In this document: in pieces, positions 13,928-21,592 of the stretch
Layout: the number at the start of each line of letters is the position of its first letter
How positions within the stretch are numbered: the stretch's first letter is position 1
Source: Flavobacteriales bacterium
Lineage (GTDB): Bacteria > Bacteroidota > Bacteroidia > NS11-12g > UBA955
Length of the DNA stretch: 27,472 nucleotides
Assembly: GCA_947472115.1 (NCBI GenBank)
Contig: CANIZU010000006.1
Location: forward strand, 1-27,472
Direction of reading: 5' to 3'
Notes under the pieces: model-generated
What the model was told of the DNA's origin: nothing
Databases searched by the model: none
Seen by the model: the letters and a program-made list of their open reading frames with translations, nothing else
Made by a program: the position numbers and the translations under genes

Positions 13928-16900
13928 GGGTGTGCGATGGCGATAGGCATGGATTTCATACCCATTTCACCTTGCAATTTTAATACATAAAGCCCTGATG
14001 AAAAAGGCTGTGTATTGATATTAAATTGTTTTGAATTAACATCTCCGGAGGAAACAACCTTGCCATTCATATCATACAGTTTCCAATTTTGATAACCTTC
14101 CGCATTCTCTATTGTGATATTGTCATTTGTTGGTATTGGATAAGCAACAACGGATTCTACAAACACGGAATGGGTATTGGAAACTTGATCAACGAGTAAG
14201 ATATATCTTAGCGTATCATTTTCCGGATTGCCATCGACTCTACTTGATGCAAATGCCTCGAGTACATAGGCGCCAGGATTGAGGAATTTAAACCCTTTTA
14301 ACGAGTTCAACCAAAGGGTGTCTAATGGGGCCATTTTGGCAACCGTTAAGGTATCCGCAAATAAAATCGTTTTGCTTGGTTGCTGTATGATGCGGTATCG
14401 GACAAGGGTTTTTAGTGTAGTGCTTCCTCCGGCGATGTTTGATATTTGAATTTTGGGAAATCGCAATGAATCATTTACAACTATTTTGTCGTTTGAGCCT
14501 GGTTGTTTGGCTCTGAGCAGTGCCAAATCCCGAGTAATGTTAACAGCAACGGGAATCACCATTGAATCGTTAAAGATATTTTGGTCTTCAAAAGATGAGG
14601 TGAAAACTCGAATTTCTGCGATTCCAACTTTGCTGAATTTATGTTGCAAATCAAAAGTTAAGGTATCTACGCCTTTGCTTTCGAGCTGGGTGACTTTGGA
14701 AATATATGCTGTTCTGGTTGTGCCTTCAAAAATGGAAACATTAACCAATACTTTTCTAATGGAGTCGATACCTTGATTTTTGACAACCACGGTGGCAGTG
14801 AAAAGGGAATCACATACATCAAATTGTGTGGTATCTGGGGATAGTTTTATGGCAAACGGGAATGCGTCTTTTCCTACCACTGCGGAGAATGTAATTCGGG
14901 CGGTATCATTAGATCTAACCAAATCTGAATTTAAGTTTGAGTAACAAATCATGTTGAATGCGCCAACAGTCATAGGTCTGAAGCTTTGCGCAAAAACAAC
15001 GGTATCAGACTTGAAGGAATCCAAGGTGAAATTTTTGACATCGTAATAAATGCGGGTGCCGTTTTGGTAAATCTCACAACTGATTGGACCCGTTGATTTT
15101 ACATAGCCATTGTTTTTCAGTAGTAGTTTTGGGGAGATAGAGGGCTTACCCAAGCTCAACACCGCTCCTTGTTTTGGATTTGTAATTTGAATGGGTTGAA
15201 AGTCGTATGGCTTACCTACACTAAAGAACTTAACGAGCGAATCATTGTCGGTGAAAAGATCGAGATAGTGTTTTGTTCGAATTACAATTTTGTATAACCC
15301 CTGATTGTTTGGGGTGAAGTTTTTGGCCATTGAAAGCTCCAAGGCGTACAAGGATTGGATGTAGGTTTTGGTAGAATCGTAATAAACGCGTTTGCCACCC
15401 GGCTCATAAATGCTGCAGTAGAAAGGCACGCTAAAGACGGGGACCAATCCATCATTATAAGCTTTGAATTTAATCCCGATGGGTTTGCCTTTGGTATAGA
15501 ACAGATTCACATCGGGACTTCTAAGAGAATCCACACCGATATCTACGATTTTTCTGATATAGACAGTACGAGTTTGTGTATCATTTTTCTTGTAAGCATC
15601 GCCCAACATTTCTGTTGTAAAAACCACTTGTAATTTGCCGGTATCGCTGCATTTGTATGTTTGCCAATAAAGGATTTTGGATTGGAATTTGGGCAACGAA
15701 AGCAATTGGGTTTGGTTATAGACGACTTTGGTTCTTTGGAAGATGCGACATCGAACGGTAAAGGTGGGCGAATTGTCGTATCCGATGTTTTGGATATTTG
15801 CCATCGGCATGATTGTATCGATTTTGTAATTATAACCACTGCCATTGCTAGGTTCATAAACAGTATTTATCATTACGTCCTTTTTCACACCCACATAAAA
15901 TTTCCGAGTTGCGGTATCATTATCGACCACTTGATCACCTTTTCTTTTCACGATGATCATCAAAACATGTTCCCCGAAAGATGAGGGTTTGAATTGTTTT
16001 GGGAAAGTATAAGTGCGTTTTATGCCACTGCTTAGGGTATCGCGAAGGGTTTTGTTATAGAGCTTGGTGTTGCCGAACCAGATTTCGCATCGTACAGAAA
16101 AACTGTCTGTTGCGTTTTGTAAACCAATATTTCCAACTACTCCTTGTGGCGCAAGGCTATCAACGGTGTATGCATTTATACTGTCTTTTGGGTAATCGGC
16201 CGAAATGGCGGCAATATCAATATCGGCTTGCAACCTCGGTTCAATCAGGAATTTATAGGGTGCATCGGGAGAAAAATCTACCCAGTTTGTGTCGCCTAGT
16301 GGTTCCGCATAGTAAAATGTTCTGGGCCGAATGGGCTCTTCAATTTGGTAGCCGAAGGAAATGTTATTTGTGCCCAACTGACGAACACCGACATAAAATG
16401 AGCCTTTGATTTGGACGGGTTTTTTAAGATCTAGGATATAATTTCCGGACTTACTTGTAAGGGAATCGCTCTGAAAAATCAGTTTTCCGGGTCGTCTTCT
16501 GGTGCTATCGTGCGACCATATACCTACTTTGAATGGTTCGCCACCGCTGCCAAAGGTTACGGTAATTTGATTGATGTTTTTGGGTGAATTGGAGAAAAAT
16601 TTGGCGACGAAATCGCCATTGGTGCCATTAAACCCGATTCCACCTGGCGCTGGGGATTGGGATACATCGCGGTAACTATAAACGTTTGCGTTGCCAAGTC
16701 GATACGATGCGCCGCTGTTGTTATATTTATTGGGGTCTTTGCTCTCTACAAAAACCGTATCGAGTCCAATGTTCACGGGATTAAGCGAAGGAACAGTAAA
16801 AAACGCTTGTTCTCCGGGGGCGATGGATACTTTAAAGCTATCCTTTTGGGTATTAAATCCTTGACTTCGGGTATATGCGTTGTAATTGGTAAGGGTTTGT

Positions 16901-17661
16901 TTGCCAACATTTCTCAAGAGCACTTGAACACTATCGGGTTTGCCAAGGGGTAAAGGCAACTTGCCCAATGAGTACACTTTTATTATGGCGATGTCTTTTT
17001 GAAATTTTGGAAAATTAAAAATAATGGTTGGATGGTAACTCCCACTGCTGGGTAGGCTATCAAAACCATTGGTTGAAATCCCGTATTTTAGTTGATTGCC
17101 GCCGTAATTTGGTACTGTCAAAGACCCTTCAAAATACCATTGCAATGTTGAGGACTGCTTTTTAATTTGGCGGTATTCTACATACATGGCGAGGTTTTCA
17201 CCGTTCAAAGAATCATAAACGAATTTGGATGTATTGAAGGGTATTTGATAAAATTTCTCCAAAGTGCCAATGTAGCTGGCGGGGGTATTGCTGAAAACTA
17301 GGGTGCTATTTTTGGTTTCTGTAGGAAAGTGAAGTTTACCTGGTCCAAAATCTGAACGAGAGGTATTTTGAATCCAAATTTTACAAAATGTGCTGCTATT
17401 GGGTGCAAAAGAGGATACAATATGAAAAAACTCACAAGATTCAATGGTGTCTTTGTGATAGAGGTTTGCCAATTCAGATTTTGGAAAAATGTAAGCAAAA
17501 CGAGAAACTTGTGTGTCTTTGGTGGTGCTTGCAACCATGGGTCCGCCCAAAGTACCCGCATAAGAGCCATCGCCAATTTTTACGTATTGTCCTATCGCTG
17601 AAGGCAACATCGCACAGAAGATGGCGATAAAGACAATCCATATTTTCAATTTTACTCTCAT
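13924..17661 (-). CDS. Large secreted multi-module protein with type IX secretion (T9SS type A) sorting domain
   Basis: 1245 residues from the ATG at 17661; a frame extending 14 codons upstream would translate the promoter. The signal peptide is MRVKLKIWIVFIAIFCAMLPSAIGQ. Next come beta-rich N-terminal domains and about seven modules of 105-115 residues, several closing with an N-D-[TS] motif, e.g. DNDTATRKFYVG, KNDTQTRTVYI, DNDSLVKFFSVG, SNDTARITF and FNDSMVIPVAV. These look like CARDB/immunoglobulin-type adhesion modules. The last ~75 residues form a T9SS C-terminal domain: YPIPTNDNITIENAEG, WKLYDMNGKVVSSGDV, FSSGLYVLKLQ. The protein should cross the outer membrane via the Por secretion system. 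No catalytic motif is seen. An adhesin or scaffold role is inferred only. Confidence 0.85.
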   Translation of the reverse strand: MRVKLKIWIVFIAIFCAMLPSAIGQYVKIGDGSYAGTLGGPMVASTTKDTQVSRFAYIFPKSELANLYHKDTIESCEFFHIVSSFAPNSSTFCKIWIQNTSRSDFGPGKLHFPTETKNSTLVFSNTPASYIGTLEKFYQIPFNTSKFVYDSLNGENLAMYVEYRQIKKQSSTLQWYFEGSLTVPNYGGNQLKYGISTNGFDSLPSSGSYHPTIIFNFPKFQKDIAIIKVYSLGKLPLPLGKPDSVQVLLRNVGKQTLTNYNAYTRSQGFNTQKDSFKVSIAPGEQAFFTVPSLNPVNIGLDTVFVESKDPNKYNNSGASYRLGNANVYSYRDVSQSPAPGGIGFNGTNGDFVAKFFSNSPKNINQITVTFGSGGEPFKVGIWSHDSTRRRPGKLIFQSDSLTSKSGNYILDLKKPVQIKGSFYVGVRQLGTNNISFGYQIEEPIRPRTFYYAEPLGDTNWVDFSPDAPYKFLIEPRLQADIDIAAISADYPKDSINAYTVDSLAPQGVVGNIGLQNATDSFSVRCEIWFGNTKLYNKTLRDTLSSGIKRTYTFPKQFKPSSFGEHVLMIIVKRKGDQVVDNDTATRKFYVGVKKDVMINTVYEPSNGSGYNYKIDTIMPMANIQNIGYDNSPTFTVRCRIFQRTKVVYNQTQLLSLPKFQSKILYWQTYKCSDTGKLQVVFTTEMLGDAYKKNDTQTRTVYIRKIVDIGVDSLRSPDVNLFYTKGKPIGIKFKAYNDGLVPVFSVPFYCSIYEPGGKRVYYDSTKTYIQSLYALELSMAKNFTPNNQGLYKIVIRTKHYLDLFTDNDSLVKFFSVGKPYDFQPIQITNPKQGAVLSLGKPSISPKLLLKNNGYVKSTGPISCEIYQNGTRIYYDVKNFTLDSFKSDTVVFAQSFRPMTVGAFNMICYSNLNSDLVRSNDTARITFSAVVGKDAFPFAIKLSPDTTQFDVCDSLFTATVVVKNQGIDSIRKVLVNVSIFEGTTRTAYISKVTQLESKGVDTLTFDLQHKFSKVGIAEIRVFTSSFEDQNIFNDSMVIPVAVNITRDLALLRAKQPGSNDKIVVNDSLRFPKIQISNIAGGSTTLKTLVRYRIIQQPSKTILFADTLTVAKMAPLDTLWLNSLKGFKFLNPGAYVLEAFASSRVDGNPENDTLRYILLVDQVSNTHSVFVESVVAYPIPTNDNITIENAEGYQNWKLYDMNGKVVSSGDVNSKQFNINTQPFSSGLYVLKLQGEMGMKSMPIAIAHP

Positions 17662-17667
17662 TTTATA

Positions 17668-17675
17668 CAAACCTA
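17668..17675 (-). promoter_or_regulatory. -7 promoter element TAGGTTTG of the T9SS protein gene
   Basis: On the minus strand TAGGTTTG is followed by TATAAA and the ATG at 17661, only 6 bases downstream. The same octamer precedes purS. A -33 element at normal spacing is not clear. The expected transcript start would be within a few bases of the start codon. Confidence 0.5.
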
Positions 17676-17708
17676 CGCGAAAATCACCAACTTGCCGAGG
17701 CAATATGT

Positions 17709-17716
17709 TTAATTTG
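17709..17716 (+). promoter_or_regulatory. Imperfect -7 element TTAATTTG before pyrF
   Basis: One mismatch from TAnnTTTG, 7 bases before the GTG start at 17724. It lies divergently 33 bases from the T9SS gene element. Weak evidence taken alone. Confidence 0.3.
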
Positions 17717-17723
17717 CACCATC

Positions 17724-18533
17724 GTGAATAAGCAGAAACTCATCCAAGAAATCCTTTCCAAACGCTCCTATTTATGTACTGGTTTGGATACCCAAATTGA
17801 AAAACTTCCACAGGGTTTGGAGCGCAACGGCAAAGGGTTGATGCAGTTTAATCGCGACATCATAGACGCTACAAAGGACCATAGTGTGGCCTACAAGGTG
17901 AATACTGCATTTTACGAGCAATATGGCAAACAGGGTTGGGAATGGATGGAAGAAACGTTGCACTATTTGCCACAGAATACTTTAAAGATTGCCGATGCAA
18001 AACGGGGTGATATTGGCAACACGAGCAGCATGTATGCCAAGGCCTTTTTCGAAACCCTTCCTTTTGATGCAATTACTGTAGCTCCTTATATGGGTGAAGA
18101 CAGTTTGCGTCCGTTCTTGGAGTTCAAAGACAAGTGGGTGATCTGTTTGGCGCTCACAAGCAATGCGGGTCACGCCGATTTTCAGTTGGGTGAATATGAG
18201 GGTAAGAAATTATACGAACGTGTCATTGAGACGGTTTGCAAGTGGGGCAACGAAGAGAATTTGATGTTTGTTGTGGGTGCTACGCGTGCCGAAATGGTGG
18301 GTGAAATCCGCAAGATGATTCCGAACCACTTTTTGTTGGTGCCTGGTGTTGGTGCACAGGGAGGAAGCTTGGCCGATATTACCGAAGCGGCTGCGAATAA
18401 GGAGGTAGGATTATTGGTAAATTCCTCCAGAGGCATTTTATATGCTTCTGAAGGGGAGGATTATGCAGAGGCGGCAGCCATCGAGGCCAAGAAATTGGCG
18501 AAGGAGATGAGCGGGCTTATCCGCGTGGTTTAA
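17724..18533 (+). CDS. pyrF: Orotidine 5'-phosphate decarboxylase, type 2
   Basis: 269 residues with a GTG start. The longer length and motif order fit the type 2 (bacterial/mycobacterial-like) family: LCTGLDTQIEKLP near the N terminus, AYKVNTAFYEQYG, and the signature ADAKRGDIGNTS at residues 90-101 with the catalytic Lys93 and Asp96. ITVAPYMGEDSLRPF and FLLVPGVGAQGG complete the phosphate-binding region. It makes UMP in the last step of de novo pyrimidine synthesis. carB of the same pathway lies at the right end of the window, on the opposite strand. Its 3' end overlaps the convergent dehydrogenase gene by 17 bases. Confidence 0.96.
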   Translation: MNKQKLIQEILSKRSYLCTGLDTQIEKLPQGLERNGKGLMQFNRDIIDATKDHSVAYKVNTAFYEQYGKQGWEWMEETLHYLPQNTLKIADAKRGDIGNTSSMYAKAFFETLPFDAITVAPYMGEDSLRPFLEFKDKWVICLALTSNAGHADFQLGEYEGKKLYERVIETVCKWGNEENLMFVVGATRAEMVGEIRKMIPNHFLLVPGVGAQGGSLADITEAAANKEVGLLVNSSRGILYASEGEDYAEAAAIEAKKLAKEMSGLIRVV

Positions 18534-19206
18534 GGGGTCTGATTTCCAAGTTTACGTTATGGAAATTGTCTGGTGATTCTAGGCAATAAACGATTTGCGA
18601 AGCCACATCTTGGGGCATCAGCATATTGTCGTGCGGTTGAATATTCTCACTATGTCTAAAGAAATCAGTTTTTACTGAGCCAGGATAGATGCAAGTAACT
18701 TTCACTCCAAAATCGCGAACTTCCTTATATAGTGCATCGCTAAAACCTCTTACGGCAAATTTGGTAGCGCAATAACCGCTCACTTGTTGGTATCCTTCTA
18801 GGCCGGCGATGGATGATATATTGATGATATGCCCAAGACCTTGTTTTTTCATGGAAGGCAATGCCAATCGGGTGGCGTAAAAGAGTCCGGTGACATTTGT
18901 ATCGAACATTTCTTGCCACTGATCGAGGCTAATTTCTTCGCAAAAGCCAAAATAACCCAGTCCGGCGTTGTTGATGAGTATATCAATTTTGCCGTGTGCT
19001 GTGAGGACTTTATCGAAAGCGGTTTGAAGGGATTCGTGATTTCTAACATCCGCGATAAGGCAATGATAATTCTCGTGTTGGGTTGTGCAACCGGATCTGC
19101 ATAGACCATAAACGGTGGCGCCTTTTGCTAACAATTGGTTTACACACTCGAGGCCAATTCCTTTGTTGGCTCCAGTTACAATGGCAATGCGGTTATTAAG
19201 ATTCAT
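18517..19206 (-). CDS. Short-chain dehydrogenase/reductase (classical SDR)
   Basis: 229 residues. Classical SDR features: the cofactor motif TGANKGIG at residues 11-18, LINNAGLGYFG at 78-88, INISSIAG with Ser131/Ser132, and the catalytic YxxxK pair Tyr145 and Lys149 in SGYCATK. The motif YPGSVKTDFF follows. An NAD(P)H-dependent oxidoreductase of the 3-oxoacyl-ACP-reductase-like group; the substrate cannot be read from the sequence. It overlaps mnmH by 11 bases upstream and is the last gene of a purS-led unit. Its 3' end overlaps pyrF by 17 bases on the other strand. Confidence 0.92.
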   Translation of the reverse strand: MNLNNRIAIVTGANKGIGLECVNQLLAKGATVYGLCRSGCTTQHENYHCLIADVRNHESLQTAFDKVLTAHGKIDILINNAGLGYFGFCEEISLDQWQEMFDTNVTGLFYATRLALPSMKKQGLGHIINISSIAGLEGYQQVSGYCATKFAVRGFSDALYKEVRDFGVKVTCIYPGSVKTDFFRHSENIQPHDNMLMPQDVASQIVYCLESPDNFHNVNLEIRPLKPRG

Positions 19207-20233
19207 TTTTTTGAGTATTTAGAAGAGTTAACAATGAAGATTCGATTTGGTTCCAATCCCAAGCAATTGAGGTGATTTTTGTATTGTTTTTGTTTACGAA
19301 GTGCTGGTATGATTTATCGTAGTAGACCAGTAGGATTTCCACCCACGTTTTGAAATCATTTGCTTCTAGCGCTTCAACTGCGGCTTGTTCATGTTGGCCA
19401 CCAAGTCGTTTTCTAAGTTTTTGGGTTTGGGCGATGAGCTGATCTTTGGGCAAGCCGGCGTATTCGTTGATGATACGATTTATTCTTGTTTGGGTATCGA
19501 CATGAATTTCGAGACTTGGGGCTTCTTTCATTTGCTTCCAGAGTCCTTCGGGCACGGCACATTGGCCCACGGTTCTACTTTCGTTTTCTATGTAAACGGT
19601 TTGGTTTTCATGAAATTGCAGGTAATCGATGGCGATGAGGTTTTCGAACATTTCATTTCTAGGCTGGGCGGGCATTCCAACGCCTCCGAGGGCACTACCT
19701 TTATGATTGGCTCTTTTTTCTAGGTCGATGATTGCTTTACCATTGTTTTGCAGCAATTGAAGGAGCTCTGTTTTTCCGGAGCCTGTATGACCGGCGATTA
19801 AAACGATGTTTAAGGGTGTTTTTAGGGTTTGGAGAACCCAGTTCCGGTAGGATTTATAGCCATCTTTTATGATAAAAACGGGGTGACCGCTCCATTGTGT
19901 GATGGTGGAAGCAATTTGACTACGAAGTCCGCCTCTCCAGCAGTAGAACAGGAGTTTTTTCTGATGGTTATGTTGTATGTCCATCAGTTGTTGGTAGATG
20001 GAAGCGAATTTGGGACCGGTGAGAGAGAGGCCAAGCATGACGGCCGCTTCGCGGCCTTCATGCTTATAAGCGCGGCCTACGGCCGCGCGATCTTCATCGC
20101 AAAGTATAGGTACATTGATGGCATTGGGGATGTGGGCCCGTTCAAATTCCGACTCACTTCGTACATCAACCCAAATAAAATCGTCACGTCTGAGCAGCGC
20201 TTCCTGAATCGTTAACGCCCTGGTCTGACTCAT
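19196..20233 (-). CDS. mnmH: tRNA 2-selenouridine synthase MnmH (SelU)
   Basis: 345 residues. An N-terminal rhodanese domain has FIWVDVRSESEFERAHIPNAINVP and the active-site Cys98 in LFYCWRGGLRS, aligning with Cys97 of E. coli SelU. The linker DEDRAAVGRAYKHEGREAAV (residues 46-65) is typical of the family. A P-loop domain follows with AGHTGSGKT (147-155), then the RANHKGSALGGVGMPAQPRN and IENESRTVGQ segments. It converts 2-thiouridine at the tRNA wobble position to 2-selenouridine through a geranylated intermediate. It needs selenophosphate, whose synthase SelD is not in the window. It lies 2 bases after the DUF4286 gene and overlaps the SDR gene. Confidence 0.95.
   Translation of the reverse strand: MSQTRALTIQEALLRRDDFIWVDVRSESEFERAHIPNAINVPILCDEDRAAVGRAYKHEGREAAVMLGLSLTGPKFASIYQQLMDIQHNHQKKLLFYCWRGGLRSQIASTITQWSGHPVFIIKDGYKSYRNWVLQTLKTPLNIVLIAGHTGSGKTELLQLLQNNGKAIIDLEKRANHKGSALGGVGMPAQPRNEMFENLIAIDYLQFHENQTVYIENESRTVGQCAVPEGLWKQMKEAPSLEIHVDTQTRINRIINEYAGLPKDQLIAQTQKLRKRLGGQHEQAAVEALEANDFKTWVEILLVYYDKSYQHFVNKNNTKITSIAWDWNQIESSLLTLLNTQKNES
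20033..20088 (-). other. Two adjacent GC-rich hairpins inside mnmH
   Basis: Hairpin 1: arms 20033-20047 and 20051-20065, 15 base pairs with one mismatch and a 3-base loop. Hairpin 2: arms 20070-20077 and 20081-20088, 8 GC-only pairs with a 3-base loop. They are four bases apart and stand out against AT-rich surroundings. They encode residues ~49-67 of MnmH, so the pattern could be a coding coincidence or an mRNA structure. Confidence 0.45.
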
Positions 20234-20235
20234 GA

Positions 20236-20544
20236 TTACATAATTACTTCCAACAAGCTGCGGTAAGCCAATACAGTATCTCCGTATTTTTCCTTGGTTT
20301 TGGCTTGAAGTATCGGACCAAATTGATCCCTATACTGTTGGTACATTTCTAAAGAATCCGCGGTATACTGAATGGCATAATTCACGCCTTCATTGTCGTC
20401 CGCATCGGTAAGTAACTTTAAAATCTTGTATTCTGTAAAACAGCCGGTTTGCATCACTTCAGGAATGTGTTCTTGCTGCATCCATTTGAGCCATTCTTCG
20501 GCCATTTGGCTGCCCACATTACAAGTTACGTTGTAAACAATCAT
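20236..20544 (-). CDS. DUF4286 family protein
   Basis: 102 residues, the usual size for this family, soluble, no signal peptide. It starts MIVYNVTCNV, with EEWLKWMQQEHIPEVMQTGCF and YAIQYTADSLEMYQQYRDQFGPILQAKTKEKYGDTVLAYRSLLE following. This is a ferredoxin-like dimeric alpha/beta barrel arrangement typical of DUF4286. Function unknown. The gene is packed between purS (4-base gap upstream) and mnmH (2-base gap downstream) on the minus strand, so it is almost certainly co-transcribed with them. Confidence 0.88.
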   Translation of the reverse strand: MIVYNVTCNVGSQMAEEWLKWMQQEHIPEVMQTGCFTEYKILKLLTDADDNEGVNYAIQYTADSLEMYQQYRDQFGPILQAKTKEKYGDTVLAYRSLLEVIM

Positions 20545-20548
20545 TGTT

Positions 20549-20797
20549 TTATTGACTTATGCGGATGTTATAACCTTCCATGATGAGGTTTGCCAACAAT
20601 TTTTTACAAGCCAATTCGGCCATTTCATGGGCTTCTTCTGCGGTATTTGCATCCAAATCCATTGTGATAAATTTCCCAATGCGTACATTGGATGCGTTGT
20701 TTAAACCAATTTTTGGCAGGCCATTGGCAACAGCTTTTCCTTGGGGATCCAACAATCCCTTTAATGGTAAGATTTCAATCTCGGCAACGAATTTCAC
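20549..20797 (-). CDS. purS: Phosphoribosylformylglycinamidine synthase subunit PurS
   Basis: 82 residues with a GTG start. The family pattern is clear: KFVAEIEILPLKGLLDPQGKAV, a short loop GLNNASNVRIGKFITMDLDA and ELACKKLLANLIMEGYNIRI. PurS is the small dimeric subunit that joins PurL and PurQ in the three-part FGAM synthase of purine synthesis. Neither purL nor purQ is nearby. It is the first gene of a compact minus-strand unit with DUF4286, mnmH and an SDR. The promoter element ends only 4 bases before the start codon. Confidence 0.9.
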   Translation of the reverse strand: MKFVAEIEILPLKGLLDPQGKAVANGLPKIGLNNASNVRIGKFITMDLDANTAEEAHEMAELACKKLLANLIMEGYNIRISQ

Positions 20798-20801
20798 AGT
20801 A

Positions 20802-20809
20802 CAAACCTA
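20802..20809 (-). promoter_or_regulatory. -7 promoter element TAGGTTTG of the purS unit
   Basis: An exact TAnnTTTG match on the minus strand, 4 bases before the GTG at 20797 and identical to the octamer before the T9SS gene. It would drive purS, DUF4286, mnmH and the SDR. The spacing implies a leaderless or nearly leaderless mRNA. Confidence 0.5.
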
Positions 20810-20833
20810 CATTAAAATCCGCAAAAAATCGTG

Positions 20834-20840
20834 TACTTTG
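20834..20840 (+). promoter_or_regulatory. Imperfect -7 element TACTTTG before the lipoprotein gene
   Basis: TA and TTTG are separated by one base instead of two. It ends 5 bases before the ATG at 20846 and lies divergent to the purS promoter, about 25 bases away. Confidence 0.3.
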
Positions 20841-20845
20841 CCGTG

Positions 20846-21592
20846 ATGATTTTACACAAAAAACAAACGTTATGGGTGGCGCTGGCTTTCGTTTTCACAT
20901 TTTCTGCGTGTAATGGAAAGAAGCAAGTGGATACGGAATCGTCCAAAGACAGTATGACCGCTATAAATGATAGTATACCCAAAGTGGGAGAACCCTTGCG
21001 TGGATCGGATTCGGGGATTGTGGTGATGGAGACAAAACGAGCGGAAACCACATTGTTGGGTGTTTGGCATCAGTTACCGATAAATGGGATTCGTGAGGCA
21101 ATCAAAACCAATGCGACATTAATTGTGGCGGAAATCGTAGCGCAGAAATTGCGTATGGAAGGCGGCCTCAGTGTGGTGTATCGAAGAATGCCAAGCGAAG
21201 GAACGCAAGAAGTATTTATCGGCATACCGGTTGGTGGAAATTTGGATCGTATTCGCAAAATGTCGGAGTCCAATACCGGAGGAAACGCATCAGACAAACA
21301 GATGTTCACCACATTAACGCTACCCGCGGCAACATATTTAAAGGCCACGGTAAATGCAGAACCGGGATTAACCACTATGTCATGGTTGCAGTTTAAGTCG
21401 TTGATGATCAATCGAAAACAGTGCATCGTCACCGACTTTGAATCGAAAGAAAACGCAAATGCAAAAATCGGTGAGGTGGATTTGAGCAAAGTGGCCAAGA
21501 CCTTTCCATATATGGAATATTATACGGACAGTAGGAATTTAGAAATGGCGACAACGGTGGCACAGGCCATATTATTGATGCGCAAACCTTGA
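20846..21592 (+). CDS. Uncharacterised lipoprotein, possible GyrI-like effector-binding fold
   Basis: 248 residues from the ATG at 20846; a GTG five codons upstream lies in the promoter. The signal peptide ends in the lipobox FSAC, with the Cys at residue 22. A Ser/Asp-rich linker follows. The C-terminal ~150 residues contain GLSVVYRRM, EVFIGIPVGG, LPAATYLKATVNAEPGLTTMSWLQFKSLM and FPYMEYYTDSRNLEMATTVAQAIL. This order resembles the GyrI/SRPBCC-unlike effector-binding (AraC_E_bind) domain, where a P-A-x-Y-x-x-x-x-x-G strand-turn precedes W-x-x-L helices and a final Y-x-x-D/N strand. That reading is an inference from pattern. The TTGA overlap with the LD-carboxypeptidase start suggests coupling and an envelope role. 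Confidence 0.75.
   Translation: MILHKKQTLWVALAFVFTFSACNGKKQVDTESSKDSMTAINDSIPKVGEPLRGSDSGIVVMETKRAETTLLGVWHQLPINGIREAIKTNATLIVAEIVAQKLRMEGGLSVVYRRMPSEGTQEVFIGIPVGGNLDRIRKMSESNTGGNASDKQMFTTLTLPAATYLKATVNAEPGLTTMSWLQFKSLMINRKQCIVTDFESKENANAKIGEVDLSKVAKTFPYMEYYTDSRNLEMATTVAQAILLMRKP

Noticed and set aside
15355..16409. Several plus-strand frames of ~90-136 residues inside the T9SS gene
   Set aside because: They overlap a well-supported 1245-residue gene, lack family motifs, and have no -7 element before them.
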